A DNA stretch of 64,000 nt from Escallonia rubra (taxonomy: Eukaryota; Streptophyta; Magnoliopsida; Escalloniales; Escalloniaceae): positions 124,001 through 188,000 of the forward strand of contig JAVXUO010001881.1 in the NCBI GenBank assembly GCA_033065855.1, given 5' to 3'. Below, piece by piece: positions 47,816-58,628 of this stretch. A program made the position numbers and the translations under genes. Each line of letters begins with the position of its first letter. Positions within the stretch are counted from its first letter, which is position 1. The notes under the pieces are model-generated. The model was not told the DNA's origin. It made no database searches and worked only from the letters and a program-made list of their open reading frames with translations.

Positions 47816-49755
47816 ATCCCATGGACCACAGTACGGGAGCCCTGTCGCACCCTGCCCCGCTCCAAGTTGTCACATCAGTACCCCATTTTTGATTTAATGT
47901 CTCACTATGTTCCATCTTTTTTAAATCCAACTCACTTTATTCAACTAAATTGAATATGGGTCAACTCGTTTAACCTGTGGTTATTTTCGTTTTAGACTAG
48001 TCACAGTAAAAAAAAAATAGTTTCTTTACTCCAATTGCCGGTGGTTGACGGAGATAGTGGTGGCTGGCGAAGTTGGCCGACACTGTCTAACAAAGTTGAT
48101 TAGCCCGCTCAGGTATGGTTGGTGTCGGACAGTGGTTGTAAAGGGGGTTGGCGCCAGCTGTTGACTTGCATTTGTGTGCGAGAGGGAAAGGAAAACAAAA
48201 GCATGTTAAGTGATCTAACAACTATGTTCGTCCATTTAGAGCCTTCCCAAATAACTACCATGTGGAGCAGGGTGGGGAGGAATTAGGCACATTATTTCAA
48301 TCCATATTTACATATAGGGTGCTCTCATTTTTTGTGCTCTCATATTTGATAATTGTTTAATTGGCTAAGCATGTCACAACAAATAGCTTTTTTGCATAAT
48401 AATGACTAAATAAGCCGACAAAGTATGTAACATTATGCACCATGAATATTTGGCAAGCATTTGGGAGACAACGATTTGTCTATTGACGTACAGACATATT
48501 GGTAAGATCATTTAATTTCAAGTATAATATTGCAACAAACATTGGGCTTATTTGGCAAGATAAGGTGTGTAGGTAGAGGCTTGATATTTTCTCACTCGAC
48601 GCAACAAACACATACTCGTGCCATCTATTCCAATGCGCACCAATACATCAACTCAACTCCATCACCATCACCATCACTAGAAAGTAGAGCACACTAAGCC
48701 ATGTATGTTATTGCTAGCCTGGCAGCAACTGATTGAAGTGCAGGCCTCTTGCCAAAAGTCAATCTTGTAACTATAGCAAATTAAGAATGGAAATACATAC
48801 ATGACATTTTGGAACCCAATTTTTTTTTTGTAAAGTTTAAATCCAAATTTAAGCATAATAATCAGAGCTTTTATTCCAGGGGATCTCAGCTGTTATATAA
48901 GGAACATAAGTTTTCATTTTATTCTTGTTTTTATCACTTTAAGCCTCAAAGGACTTGAAATCTGATTTGGGTTTGGGTTTTTGAGTTTGTATGGTTGTGT
49001 CAAGATTGTGTTGGAGGTGGTGAAAGTGTTAAGTGAGAGTTAATGGTAGTGAAACAATGATGAGGTAGCGAAGGGTAGTGGTAGAGGTCTTTAGAAGGCG
49101 AAGATGATGAGGGTGGCATTCAATGGTTGGTGGTGTATTTATAAAATCAAACACCTCGACTTTGAGTAAAGACCAACTGACTAAAATATCCACACTTGTT
49201 CGAGGGAGCTTTTTTTTGGAAAACCCTAATTTCCATCACAAAGTCAAAGGAATGTAATTTTTTGCCAAACGTGCCATGTGATGAGGTAAAAAAAAGTGTT
49301 ATCCTCATTTCTTAGGGTATTAATATGCAAGCATGTCCTAGGTTGAGGTAGCAATTGACCTTTGATAAAACATAAGGTCTAAGGAAAAAGAATGTAATTG
49401 AAGTTTGTACGCACATCATATACAGAACTAGAGGTATATAACAAAATGAACGGACCAATACTTTCTTTCAAATGCTAAAACAAATCGCTTTAAGGTAATT
49501 TGGGTGCGACCTTTTCGTTCTGTTCTGTTTAATTCATTTTGTCTATTTTCATTTTATTCTCCGACTCGTTGATCATCACGACCCTCATTTCTACCACTTA
49601 TTTCTCTCTCTCTCTCTAAGGCGCTCTCAGATCAAACCCTTGGCTTTAAAAAATGAAGACCTAATGAATTCAGTCAAACACAAATATCACTTGGGAAAAA
49701 ACTCATCTCCATATACGCTCTTCTAATAGCATCAACGATGTCGCATCGCTGGTTT
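47816..49755. other. No recognised gene
   Basis: AT-rich sequence. A weak inverted pair CACCCTGCCCCGCTCCA (about 47856) and its inverse near 48265 may mark a small degenerate DNA element, but the target duplication is unclear. No coding sequence is recognised. Confidence 0.35.
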
Positions 49756-51560
49756 TGTAATACCCTAATTTAATATATAAGTGTTAGATTAATTAAGGGC
49801 GTTATTTTTATCGATAACATTATTTTTATCGATAATCGAGTAATTAGAATAAAAATGAAGCGCTAATTTGGCTTTGGGACCAAACTGCAACTTTGTGAAA
49901 GTAGAGGGGTCAAAAAATAATTATAGAAAGTTTAGGGGCTAAATTGCAATTTTGAAAATATGTGATTAGTGGCAAAAAGGTGGCATTTTGTGGGGAAATT
50001 GAAGGGGGGAATTAGACACCTCCTACTTAAATGGAGATGACTCATTAAATAAAGTAATAAAAAGTTAAATTATGGGGAATTAAGGAAGAAAAAGAAGAAG
50101 AAGAAAACAAAGCAGCGACAGAGAAGAGAAAAAGGGAAAAAGAATGAGAGTCTGAAAAAGAATGAGAAAAGGGGGAAAGAAAATTAAAACCCTAGAGAAA
50201 AGGGTAATCCTTCTTTTGTTATAATTTTAGGGTTGAATTGATGTTATTTCCATGTGTGTGTTCATGGTGTGTGTGAGTGGGTGGGTAACCAGCCATGTTA
50301 TGTGTTGGTGTATGATGTGAGTGCATTGGTGTGTGTGTGTGACGGTGAAGAGGAGGGGGAGCAGCCATGGTGGCTGCTAGTTGGTGGGGTGTATGGATTG
50401 TGTTTGTATGTTATGTTGTAGGGTGTGTTTGTACATATGCTTTGTGTGTGTGTATATGCGCGCGCGCGCGTGTGTGAGAGAGAGAGAGGTAAGGTGTGTT
50501 CAATGTGTGTGTGGTTAACTGTGTGGTGTGGTGTGGTGTGTGTACGTGAAAGGGTGAAGCGGAGGGAGGGGGAGGCAGCAGCAGGGGCTGCTGCTGTGCG
50601 TGAAATTGTGTGGGTGTGTGAATATGTGTGGGTGGGTGGGTGTGTTAGGGTGTATGTGTGTTAGGGTGTGTGTGTGGGGGGGGGGGGGGGTTAAATTATG
50701 TGGGTGAAGCGAGTATTTTGTGAGTGTGTGTGTGTGTGTGCTCGGTAGTGAAGGGAAGACGAAAAAGATGTGTGCGCGCGCGCGCGCATGTGTCAAGAAT
50801 GAATAGTAGATGTAATTGTTGCTAAAGGTAGCTAGGGTTTAGGCAGTCCACTATTCAAATTTTTAAATAATTCAGAGTAGAATCTAACAAGGTGCAAAGA
50901 AAAAAACCTTATTTACTTCTGGAAAATCTACAATGTGGGAGAATTTGAGATTTTTCCAAGATAAAAAGGGGGTTAAATAACGTTGTCAATGAGAAACTTC
51001 ACGGTGGATTTAAAAATAGCAAACAATGTCGCTTTTTATAAAAAATTTACGAGAATCTTAAATTAGTGAGATGCTTCAATGTCTAAAGTTTTTTGGGATA
51101 TTTCGAAGCCAATAGCTATTTTTAGCGGAATCGGCTTCCGTGCACTCTGAAAGATGTTGATTAGGAGTTTTTGAGCAAAAAATTCCCGAAGGCCTTTTTA
51201 GACCAAAAACCAATATAGTTCACTTTAAAATATTTTAAAAAGTTGTTTTAGGATTTTTGGTCGGGCGATGGCCGCTATGGGGTATTTTGGTAATTTTACC
51301 TACGCCATGGGATAGTTTTGTAATTTTTTCTATAAAATTTCCCAAAAGACTTTTTGGTCTGGAAATTTGTGTATTACATTGAAAAGTTTGTTTTAAAGCG
51401 GTTTTGGGGTGTTGGTGGTGTACAAGCCATCATGGGGCATTTTAATAATTTGCCATGTCAGTGCTAAATTTTTTGGAACACTGTAATTAAGCATCCAGAG
51501 TAACAAGAATCAAGAAACAATGTTAATACACCTCAAACGAGGGAGTTGTTATCGCTAATG
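49756..51560 (+). mobile_element. Del/Tekay-like LTR remnant
   Basis: Starts TGTAATACCCTAATTTAATA, the TGTAAYACCC start of Del/Tekay LTRs. It contains the usual series of GGGACCAAACTGCAA / GGGGCTAAATTGCAA phrases (49870-49960), then a purine-rich leader (AAGAAGAAGAAGAAAAC) and AACCCTAGAG. The expected ...GGGGTGTTACA end was not found, so it is truncated or eroded. No coding sequence. Confidence 0.4.
50440..50795. repeat. GT/GC/GA microsatellite cluster
   Basis: (GT)n, CGCGCGCGCG (50459-50469), (GA)n (50476-50487), G13 (50677-50690) and a second alternating GC tract (50773-50787). Open frames here are repeat artefacts. Confidence 0.85.
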
Positions 51561-52045
51561 CGTTGATAAAGTGAGGTTAAGGATCCGGCTATTGGATCGG
51601 AATAACTAGCCATCGTAAGACGCTATGAACGGTTAATTGGGAAGGGGTAGAATAAAGTGTGCATATGTTTGTATGGTGCCTGACGAGCAAGGTCTTATTT
51701 GATTAGATGATCTCGCTCGTTGTGATCAGAAGTTATGTGTTGCATCAGTTATAAGCCAATCAGATAAGGACAGTGCGGTTTTGATATACTAATTCATTAA
51801 TTCGTTTTAGCATGCCTTGTTGATGAAGTTTTGTAAGGATAATGCAGTTCCTTGTATGATATGATTTGATTCGACTAGCACACCCGTCATTAATAATGAC
51901 GTCATCTAGATTGTTGTGTTGCTGTTGTGAGATGTCAACAGTTTTTGATAACCGATATTTCTCGTAGCTAAGAACGTTCTTAAGGACGGACTTGTGGTTA
52001 AGTTTCTCTCGGAATCGTGCTCGGATAACATTGTGCTTGGATAGC

Positions 52046-52650
52046 ACCGTGCTTGGGCAGACACCTTAGACTTAAGCTTTTAGGAGATTAAGAGGTTAGA
52101 ATTATGTCAAGATGTCTGCTCGGGCACTTTGCTCAGGCAGCGTTGTGCTCGAACGGGTGCCAGAGACTTAAGCCCTTGGGAGCTTTAGGATGTGGAATTC
52201 CACAAAGGTGGCTGCTCGGGCACTCTGTTCGGACAACATCGTGCTTGGACAAGTGCACAAGTGCCAAAGACTTCAGCTCTTGAGAGCTTTAGGATGTGGA
52301 ATTCTACAAAGATGTCTGTCGGGCACTCTGTTCGGGCAGCATCATGCTCGGACAAATGCCAACAACTTAAGCTCTTGAGAGCTTTAGGATATGGAATTCT
52401 ACAAAGGTGTCTACTCTACTCGGTTCTTTATTCGGATGGCATCGTGCTAGACAAAAAAAAAAGATATTTCAGCTCTAGAGAGTGGAATTCCACAAAGGTG
52501 TCAGCTAAGGCACTCTGTTCGAACGGCATCGTGCTCAGACAAGTGCCAAAGGCTTCAACTCTTGAGAGCTTTAGGATGTGAAATTCCATCAAGATGTTTG
52601 CACATGAGCCTTGCTCGGGCGGCCTTAGACTCAAACACTTGAGAGCTTAA
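52046..52650 (-). repeat. Approx. 97-bp tandem array of element 2
   Basis: Five to six units of GGGCACTCTGTTCGGACAAC..., each with CTTGAGAGCTTTAGGATGTG and GGAATTCCACAAAGGTGTC, spaced 94-105 bp. GCTCGGGCA/TTCGGGCAGC words recall the CCGAGCAG words of the element 1 array. The region 52681-53180 to its right is non-coding. Confidence 0.8.
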
Positions 52651-53182
52651 GAATCTAGAATTCTATCGCTATCATTTTTCTAAGTATATCGATGCCCCTA
52701 GAGGGGGTTTTATGTGTGTGTTTTTTACCTCTCGGTATGAGGTTTTTTTTATATAATTGGGTGTGTTTCAGCTCGAGCTTTTCTACATCTTGCTTGCATT
52801 AAGTTTCACACTAACTCTTCTCATCAGCTAAGAGCCGGCAAAATGGCCTCACGCTCTCGCGGCATGATTTTGAATTGACAAAGTCGTGGGGTAATGAAGC
52901 CCCACAAAGTGCTTTGTCGTTTTACCCGTTAGAGCTTTGCTAAACCGTATGGATAGAGCTTGGCTCCTTCTTATCATCCTTGGGGGTGTCAATATTTATC
53001 ACCCTAGGGGATGTCAATGTTTATCACCCTTGGGGGTGTTAATGTACCAAACAAGTTATTATGAAAGAACCCTTTATTGCTTGGGCAAAGATAAAGTCTA
53101 CAGAGGAGATTACTATCAATCTGTTATTTGACTAACTGTAAAAATAAAATGCTACTCTAAAATCCAAAAAGGAATTCTAAGT

Positions 53183-54016
53183 TTATTGTAGGGTGGATAA
53201 CGTCTGAGCCCCTAGCCTCCTAAAAATGGTATCTTGACTTGGGGCAAGAGATTGCTGGTAGTATCTCCAATGATTCCATGCACTCCAAGTATGGGGGATG
53301 AGTTCTTCAGAAAGGGTCTCGAAGGTGCAGGTGCTTGGCTTTCCCCTTGGTGCCTTTGTTGCGTCCTTGAAATCTTTCGATGACGATGGCGTCCTTGCTT
53401 TTCCCACGACATGCAGCCACGTAGCATTGTCGTGCCACTATCCGGTTTTTTTTCACCTCACATATGCCATGCTCGGTAGGGAACTTCATCTTAAGGTGGA
53501 ATATGGATATATGGATACCATTGCTTTTAACTAGTTCAAAGCAGTACATCCGAGAATGGCCTTGTATGCTGATGAACGTGAACCATGATAAAATCCAACA
53601 TTATATTAACTTGTGCAGGGGGTGTCCCTAAATTAACAGTCAAACTTAGGATTCTTTCCACTGCCACGGGATGATTGGGGAAATCGTACAACGTGTGTGC
53701 ATCTTGCGGAGTCGGTTTGCTGGAATGTCCATATGCTTGAAGGCGTTGTAAAAAACGCCATATTTGCCATACTTCCATTATCAATCGATATTCTCCCTAT
53801 GTCGAAGTTACGCACTCTGAGCGTAACGACTAGGGGATCATCATGAGGGATCTTGATGTCCCCAATTTCCTCATCTGAGAAGGAGATAGCCGGTAGAGAT
53901 TTTATCTTCTTGTTCAGAGAATGAGTTATGACACATACTTCTTTGGCATATGCCTTGTAGGCTTGCCCGGATAGATCACCAGCTATGATACTTCTGAAAT
54001 GGTGTTGATGGTTCAT
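53183..54016 (-). pseudogene. Element 2 protease region (broken)
   Basis: Minus-strand frames read PHDDPLVVTLRVRNFDIGRI then SIDNGSMAN (protease active-site D-x-GS), DFPNHPVAVERILSLTVNLG then TPPAQVNIMLDFIMV, and [20 protein letters not shown]. Each matches element 1 protease around 15370-15800. Frame changes occur near 53780 and 53540. Similarity fades by about 53200. Confidence 0.7.
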
Positions 54017-54019
54017 GTT

Positions 54020-54663
54020 CTACCTTGCCGCACTTCTCCATTCTTTATTGTTGGGGGTGCTTCTTCTCTGGGATCAGGCTTAGCCATATAGTTTTTCAAG
54101 TTCCCTCTTTTGATGAGTACTTCAATTGATCACTTGAAGGAGTCATAGTTGTCAGTAGTGTGGTCGTAAACATTCTAGAAGCGACACCAAAGATTCTTAT
54201 CTCTTTTATTTGGGGGTGCTTTCATCTTGTTCGGCCAGTTAAGGGTTTCTTTATCCCTCATCCCATGTAGGATTTATGACGGGCGGGCATTTAATGGCGT
54301 TAGGTTCTACATATCAAGCGACTCCTTGGAACGCTACTTATTGCGCTTCAGCCGCTTAGAATTTCCTCCATTTCTAAAGCCGTTGTCTTCTAAGGCTCGC
54401 TTTACCTGCTCTTGATTTCTTTCTCATTTGTGTCCATGGTAAGTCTCTAGATATTCTTCTGCCTGAACATATTTTTTTGCCTTATCTAGGAGAGCCCTCA
54501 TGTTGTTGGGAGGACTTTTGTGGATAAAAAAGACGAATTTTGAGGTAGGGTGAAGGTCGTATAAACAAGCAGTATACTTTATCGGTTCATCTAGATCGTC
54601 CACCTCTAAGGTTACTGCATTAAAATGATTAAGATAGCTGGCCAGACATTTGTTCTTTTCTTT
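54020..54663 (-). pseudogene. Element 2 gag, distal part (broken)
   Basis: From the solo LTR edge the minus strand reads ILKEKNKCLASYLNHFNAVT, then LDEPIKYTACLYDLHPTSKF and AEEYLETYHGHK, matching element 1 Gag at 14560-14790. Downstream are a degraded zinc knuckle (LWCRF...DHTTDN) and several stops. Confidence 0.7.
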
Positions 54664-54879
54664 GAGGATGTAATACCCCGAAATTTTATTTTCCTTATGC
54701 GAATTTAATATTTTTGATTAATTAAGTTTGTGGTCTTTTGTTCACATTAAGAAAATGAATTGTGACTGTTTCTGAAATTTTCGGTTGAATGAAAGTGGTT
54801 TCATTCGAATCAAAACTTATTGATTATAAAGTTTTTGAGTTCTGAAATATTCGGTCGAAGGAAAATAGTTTGGCTTCGA

Positions 54880-55385
54880 ATAAAAATGGTTTTCTGAAGT
54901 TTTAGTCGAATTTAAAAGGTTTTAGTCGACTAAAAGTGTTTTCGGTCGACTAAAAAGTATTTAAATTGTGTAAAAATGTTTTTCTAAAGTTTTAGTCGAA
55001 TTTAAAAGGTTTTAGTCGACTAAAAGTGTTTTCGGTCGACTAAAAAGTATTTAAATTGTGTAAAAATGGTTTTTTTTTGGAGTTTTAGTCGAAGTTAAAG
55101 GTTTTAGTCGAATTTAAAGGTTTTAGTCGACTAAAAGAGTGATTTCAGTCGACTAAAAGTTTAGTCGATGAACATCGATTTTGAACAGTAAATATGAACA
55201 GTGATTTTGAACAGTGTTTGTGAACAGTGTTTTTGGAAAGCTTCGACTAAAAATGAGTTTTAGTCGACTTAAAGTGGTTGATTCGACTAAAAGTGGGTTT
55301 TTAGTCGACTGAAAGTGAAAAAAAACAAAAACAAAAACAAAAATTTCATTCGACTCAAAGTTTGTGTTTCAGTCGACTCAAAGTG
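54880..55385. repeat. GTCGACTAAAA palindromic repeat cluster
   Basis: TTTTAGTCGACTAAAAGTG and variants recur over ten times; TTTAGTCGACTAAA is its own inverse complement. An 84-bp segment (about 54890-54974) is repeated almost exactly at 54984-55068. Confidence 0.85.
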
Positions 55386-55422
55386 TTTCATTCGAATGCA
55401 AACTTAAAATTTTTGTCCCTCT

Positions 55423-55430
55423 ATATAAAT
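55423..55430 (+). promoter_or_regulatory. Solo LTR TATA box
   Basis: CTCTATATAAATAGAG at 55419-55434, followed about 70 bp later by a GA-rich leader. Confidence 0.65.
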
Positions 55431-56164
55431 AGAGTTCTATTTTTCATTTCTAGCCTTGTTTTGGGTTCTCTGTTTCTTTTCTTCTCCCTTATACGAGAGA
55501 GAGGGAGAGGAAGAGAAAGAGAGAGATTGGAGAAGATGGCTTGGAAAATTTGGAAGCTCTAAGGAGGAGCTTAAGGATTTGCTTAAGGATTTGTGACTCT
55601 CAAGAGACTTGATGAAGGTAAGGGTTTACTTCCGAAAATTTGAATCAGCGATGGACTAATCGCTCATGTGAGTCTTTAGTTTCTTTTTGAAAATCTGAAC
55701 TTCTTCGAATTGAGTTAAGTGACGTTCTTTTCCCTTTGTTTTGACCATGGTTATGAATAACTCGTTGTCAATTCTATGATTTGTGAAAATCAAATTCCGT
55801 CGGATTTGTTTGACCTCAGAATATTGACGTATTGATATCGTCGTTTCAGTGATTTATGATCGTTATTATTTTCGTGAACTCCACTTATTGTTTGACGAGT
55901 TCGTTGTTTGATAATGTGATTTTGAAACCTTTGATTTTGGTTTGATTTGTCCGATATTTGATAACGGTCATTTTGAGATTTTGTTTTAGTGACCTTATGA
56001 GCCATGTCACAGTGTATGTGACTTATTTCCGACTTACCCACGTGGATTGAAACGTGGGCTAGCTCAGGGGAGTTGAGCTAGAGATTGCGATCTTATTTTC
56101 TGAACCGGCCTCATATGTCATGAGTGACGTATGTGACCACTTTCTGAATGGCTCTCTAGTGTCT

Positions 56165-56520
56165 GTTTCGATAGTATCTATTTCCGAACTCTGATATATT
56201 TTGGCATATGATATTCAGTCTGACATCTCTGGTGTCTATTTCCGAACTCTGATATATTTTGGCATATGATATTCAGTCTGACATCTCTAGTGTCTATTTC
56301 CGAACTCTGATACATTTTGGCATATGATATTCAGTCTGACATCTCTAGTGTCTATTTCCGAACTCTGATACATTTTGGCATATGATATTCAATCTGACAT
56401 CTCTAGTGTCTATTTCTGAACTCTGATTTATTTTGGCATATGATATTCGGTCTGACATGTCTAGTGTCTATTTATGTACTCTGATATAATTTGACATTTG
56501 AATTTGGTCTGACCTCTATT
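56165..56520. repeat. 58-bp tandem repeats in the solo LTR
   Basis: About six copies of GTGTCTATTTCCGAACTCTG plus ATATATTTTGGCATATGATA plus TTCAGTCTGACATCTCTA. The last copies are the most diverged. Confidence 0.85.
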
Positions 56521-57216
56521 CAGTCGAAATTGGTGTGCCTTTGAAATATTGTCTTTCAGATATAATTTGACATTGAAATTGTGTTTGATGTCCATTCTGT
56601 TGAAACCTTTGTGTCTGTCTTTGTATTCAGAAGTATTTTTGACATTCGAAATCTGGTTTGATTATCTGTTCCGTTAAAACAAATTTGGTGCTTCCGAAAT
56701 TTCGTTTCTCTGTTATCTTTGGGTTCCGACTGATTGGTCCTTTGAGCGACCTTACTGGGCATTTGGCTCATTCCCTTATTGTTTTTCCTTTCAGGAGGTT
56801 AGTAGGTGGGATTTCAGATTTGAAGGGCTAGCTGTGTGACCAAAGTTAGCTGCCTTATTTCAGAGTTAGTATTGACATTTAAGTGTATTTAATTAGGACA
56901 AGTTAGTATTGTTTAGGTTTTGTTTTGAACTCCGTGTTGGAGTAAATTTTTGGATTGTATAAAGTTTTGGCCCCTATGACAGTTATTGATGTACTCTTGG
57001 AGTTATTAGTGAATGCTCTGATTGACTGTTTGGGATATTATGATATTTTAAGGTTTTCTGATTTTCGTTTGGGGGACTTTCGATATTGTTTCGTTTGGGA
57101 TTATAGTGTATGCTCTGATTTACCAATTTGAAGTCTTCTGATAATTATGAAATTTTATCTGATCTCTGTATTTCGGCATTAACGCTCCGTAAATAAATCC
57201 GGGGCGTTACAGAGGA

Positions 57217-58176
57217 TGTTGAGGAGGCTTGTGAAATTCTTTCATCTGGACTGGCTACTCACAAAGTGCTTTTGGAATAGATCGGGCAACTGGGAGAAGT
57301 ACTGGATTGATCTGGGAGGTAAAGACTTGCACCAAGTATGTGCGGCCTTTCGAAGTGTGGTTTGGAAGGTACGACACATTATGGCATCAGCGACCTGGAC
57401 TAGCATCATGTTGGTCTAAAATTGGTACAAGTCGCACTGTGGCATCTTGAAGTTGGGTGACAACTTTGCTTTTTCGATAGCTTTTGATGAGGGATATCAG
57501 AAATTGTGCTTTGAGGGGGATTGTCCTTAGGAAGGATATCTGTAGATTGTTCCCTGAGAGGACCATCCTTGGGAATGACTGGCTTGGGACATGGATGCCC
57601 TTGAGGGCGGCTTGTTCACAATAAGGAGGATTTTGTGCTGCCTTCCTCAAATAAATATTTTTGATGGCATAAACTACTTCTGGTAACATGCTTGTTGCCT
57701 TTCTCTATCGGCTCATAGGTTGGGTCAGCTTCTGAGTCGTATACGTGGTCGTAGCTCGATCGTGAGGAATGACGGAGGCAGAGGTCGGTTGGAACCTGGT
57801 GAGAAAGGTTTGTTGATGTGGTAGGGACGGCGACGTTTAGTGTTATTGAAGAGTATTCACCATACCTTCTAACTCATGAAGCTTCCTTCTGAGATCTGCA
57901 TGCGGGGTTTTTGAATATCTTGTGATTAATGCGATGGCGCACATCATTGTTTAACAATATGGGAGTCGATGAACAATTTTTACGAGATCATTTCTCCGAC
58001 TCGTGAGTGCTAGATGTCACGTTGAGTGATGGCCTTCCTTAGAAGTAGTTGTCCGGCGAGTCAGCATCGGACGCATATTACGTGAGAGTTCGAATTGACG
58101 AGCGATGTGGATCGTTGACAATGATCACGGTTGGTTCGGCTAACTAAAGAGTCGCTGAAAGATGAGCGATTGACAT
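57217..58176 (-). pseudogene. Element 2 gag, proximal part (broken)
   Basis: ATG at 58176 follows the primer-binding site in the same spacing as element 1 but meets a stop after about ten codons. Further on, KLSPNFKMPQCDLY (about 57440) matches Gag, followed by a small deletion removing the DGAGDPGEHVY counterpart. Then come an in-frame stop and MCRTFQTTLRKAAHTWCKSL down to the solo LTR at 57211. Confidence 0.7.
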
Positions 58177-58187
58177 TGTTCCCTGTC

Positions 58188-58208
58188 GTGGTCCCAAAAA
58201 CGGAGCCA
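58188..58208 (-). other. Primer-binding site of element 2
   Basis: The minus strand reads TGGCTCCGTTTTTGGGACCA, seven bases after the LTR end. It is comparable to TGGCGCCATCCGTGGGACCA in element 1 but with changes in the core. Confidence 0.6.
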
Positions 58209-58214
58209 ATCTAT

Positions 58215-58628
58215 TGCCGTTGAAAATTTGAACGGAACCACGGCCTGGGATGTTGACCTGCAAGACAGAACAAGAGTGATCACCGAGTGGGGGGTGTTCA
58301 GGCGGGAGAACTCTTCGATGTTAAGTAAGAGCGCAGCTACAGGGTAGAATTTTGAGAAAGCAAGAAAAGACGGTGTGTCTGTGTGTGCAGTTATTTGTGT
58401 ACCTAGAAGAGTCCCCTTCATATAGATGTGAGTGCGAGAAACCTAGTGAAATTAGGAGCCTGACGGCTAGGCCTAGGGCCTGATCCTTGAGGATTATTTT
58501 AGGATTCTTTTAGAATCCTAATTCCTCGAATATAGTAACTACCAATTTCGTAGCTGACCAAATTTGATTGTGAGTCATAGCCAACACGCATCATATGTTG
58601 GTTGGAGGTGTAATTTCAGCTATTACCA
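58215..58628 (-). repeat. 5' LTR of element 2
   Basis: The minus strand starts TGGTAATAGCTGAAATTACA and ends ...CAACGGCA (414 bp). It contains TCTATATGAAGGGGAC as a TATA region and CTCGGTGATCACTCTTGTTC near U5, paralleling element 1's CGGAGGTCACTCCGTGTTC. No second copy was found. Confidence 0.75.

Larger units (their letters stand above)
54669..57211 (+). mobile_element. Del/Tekay-like solo LTR inserted in element 2 gag
   Basis: Begins TGTAATACCCCGAAATTTTA and ends AATCCGGGGCGTTACA, giving TG...CA with matched inverted ends. The exact 5-bp duplication GAGGA lies at 54664-54668 and 57212-57216. The Gag reading on either side rejoins across it. It contains a TATA box, (GA)n leader and a splice-donor-like AAGGTAAGG (55616-55624), but no internal domain or second LTR, hence a solo LTR of 2543 bp. 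Size and end sequence fit Del/Tekay chromovirus LTRs. Confidence 0.85.
52046..58628 (-). mobile_element. Second Tat-family retrotransposon (element 2), truncated and interrupted
   Basis: On the minus strand: LTR 58628-58215, primer-binding site 58208-58188, gag from 58176, zinc-knuckle region, protease to about 53183, then a non-coding stretch and a tandem array (52650-52046). RT, RNase H and integrase are missing, as is a 3' LTR. A 2543-bp solo LTR sits inside gag. Protein blocks match element 1 closely ([16 protein letters not shown] against [16 protein letters not shown]), so it is the same family. Confidence 0.8.

Noticed and set aside
47856-48280. Weak inverted pair suggesting a small DNA element
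   Set aside because: Only about 12-16 bp pair imperfectly and no convincing target duplication was seen.
50425-50664. Cys/Val-rich open frame
   Set aside because: Translation of (GT)n and (GC)n microsatellites.
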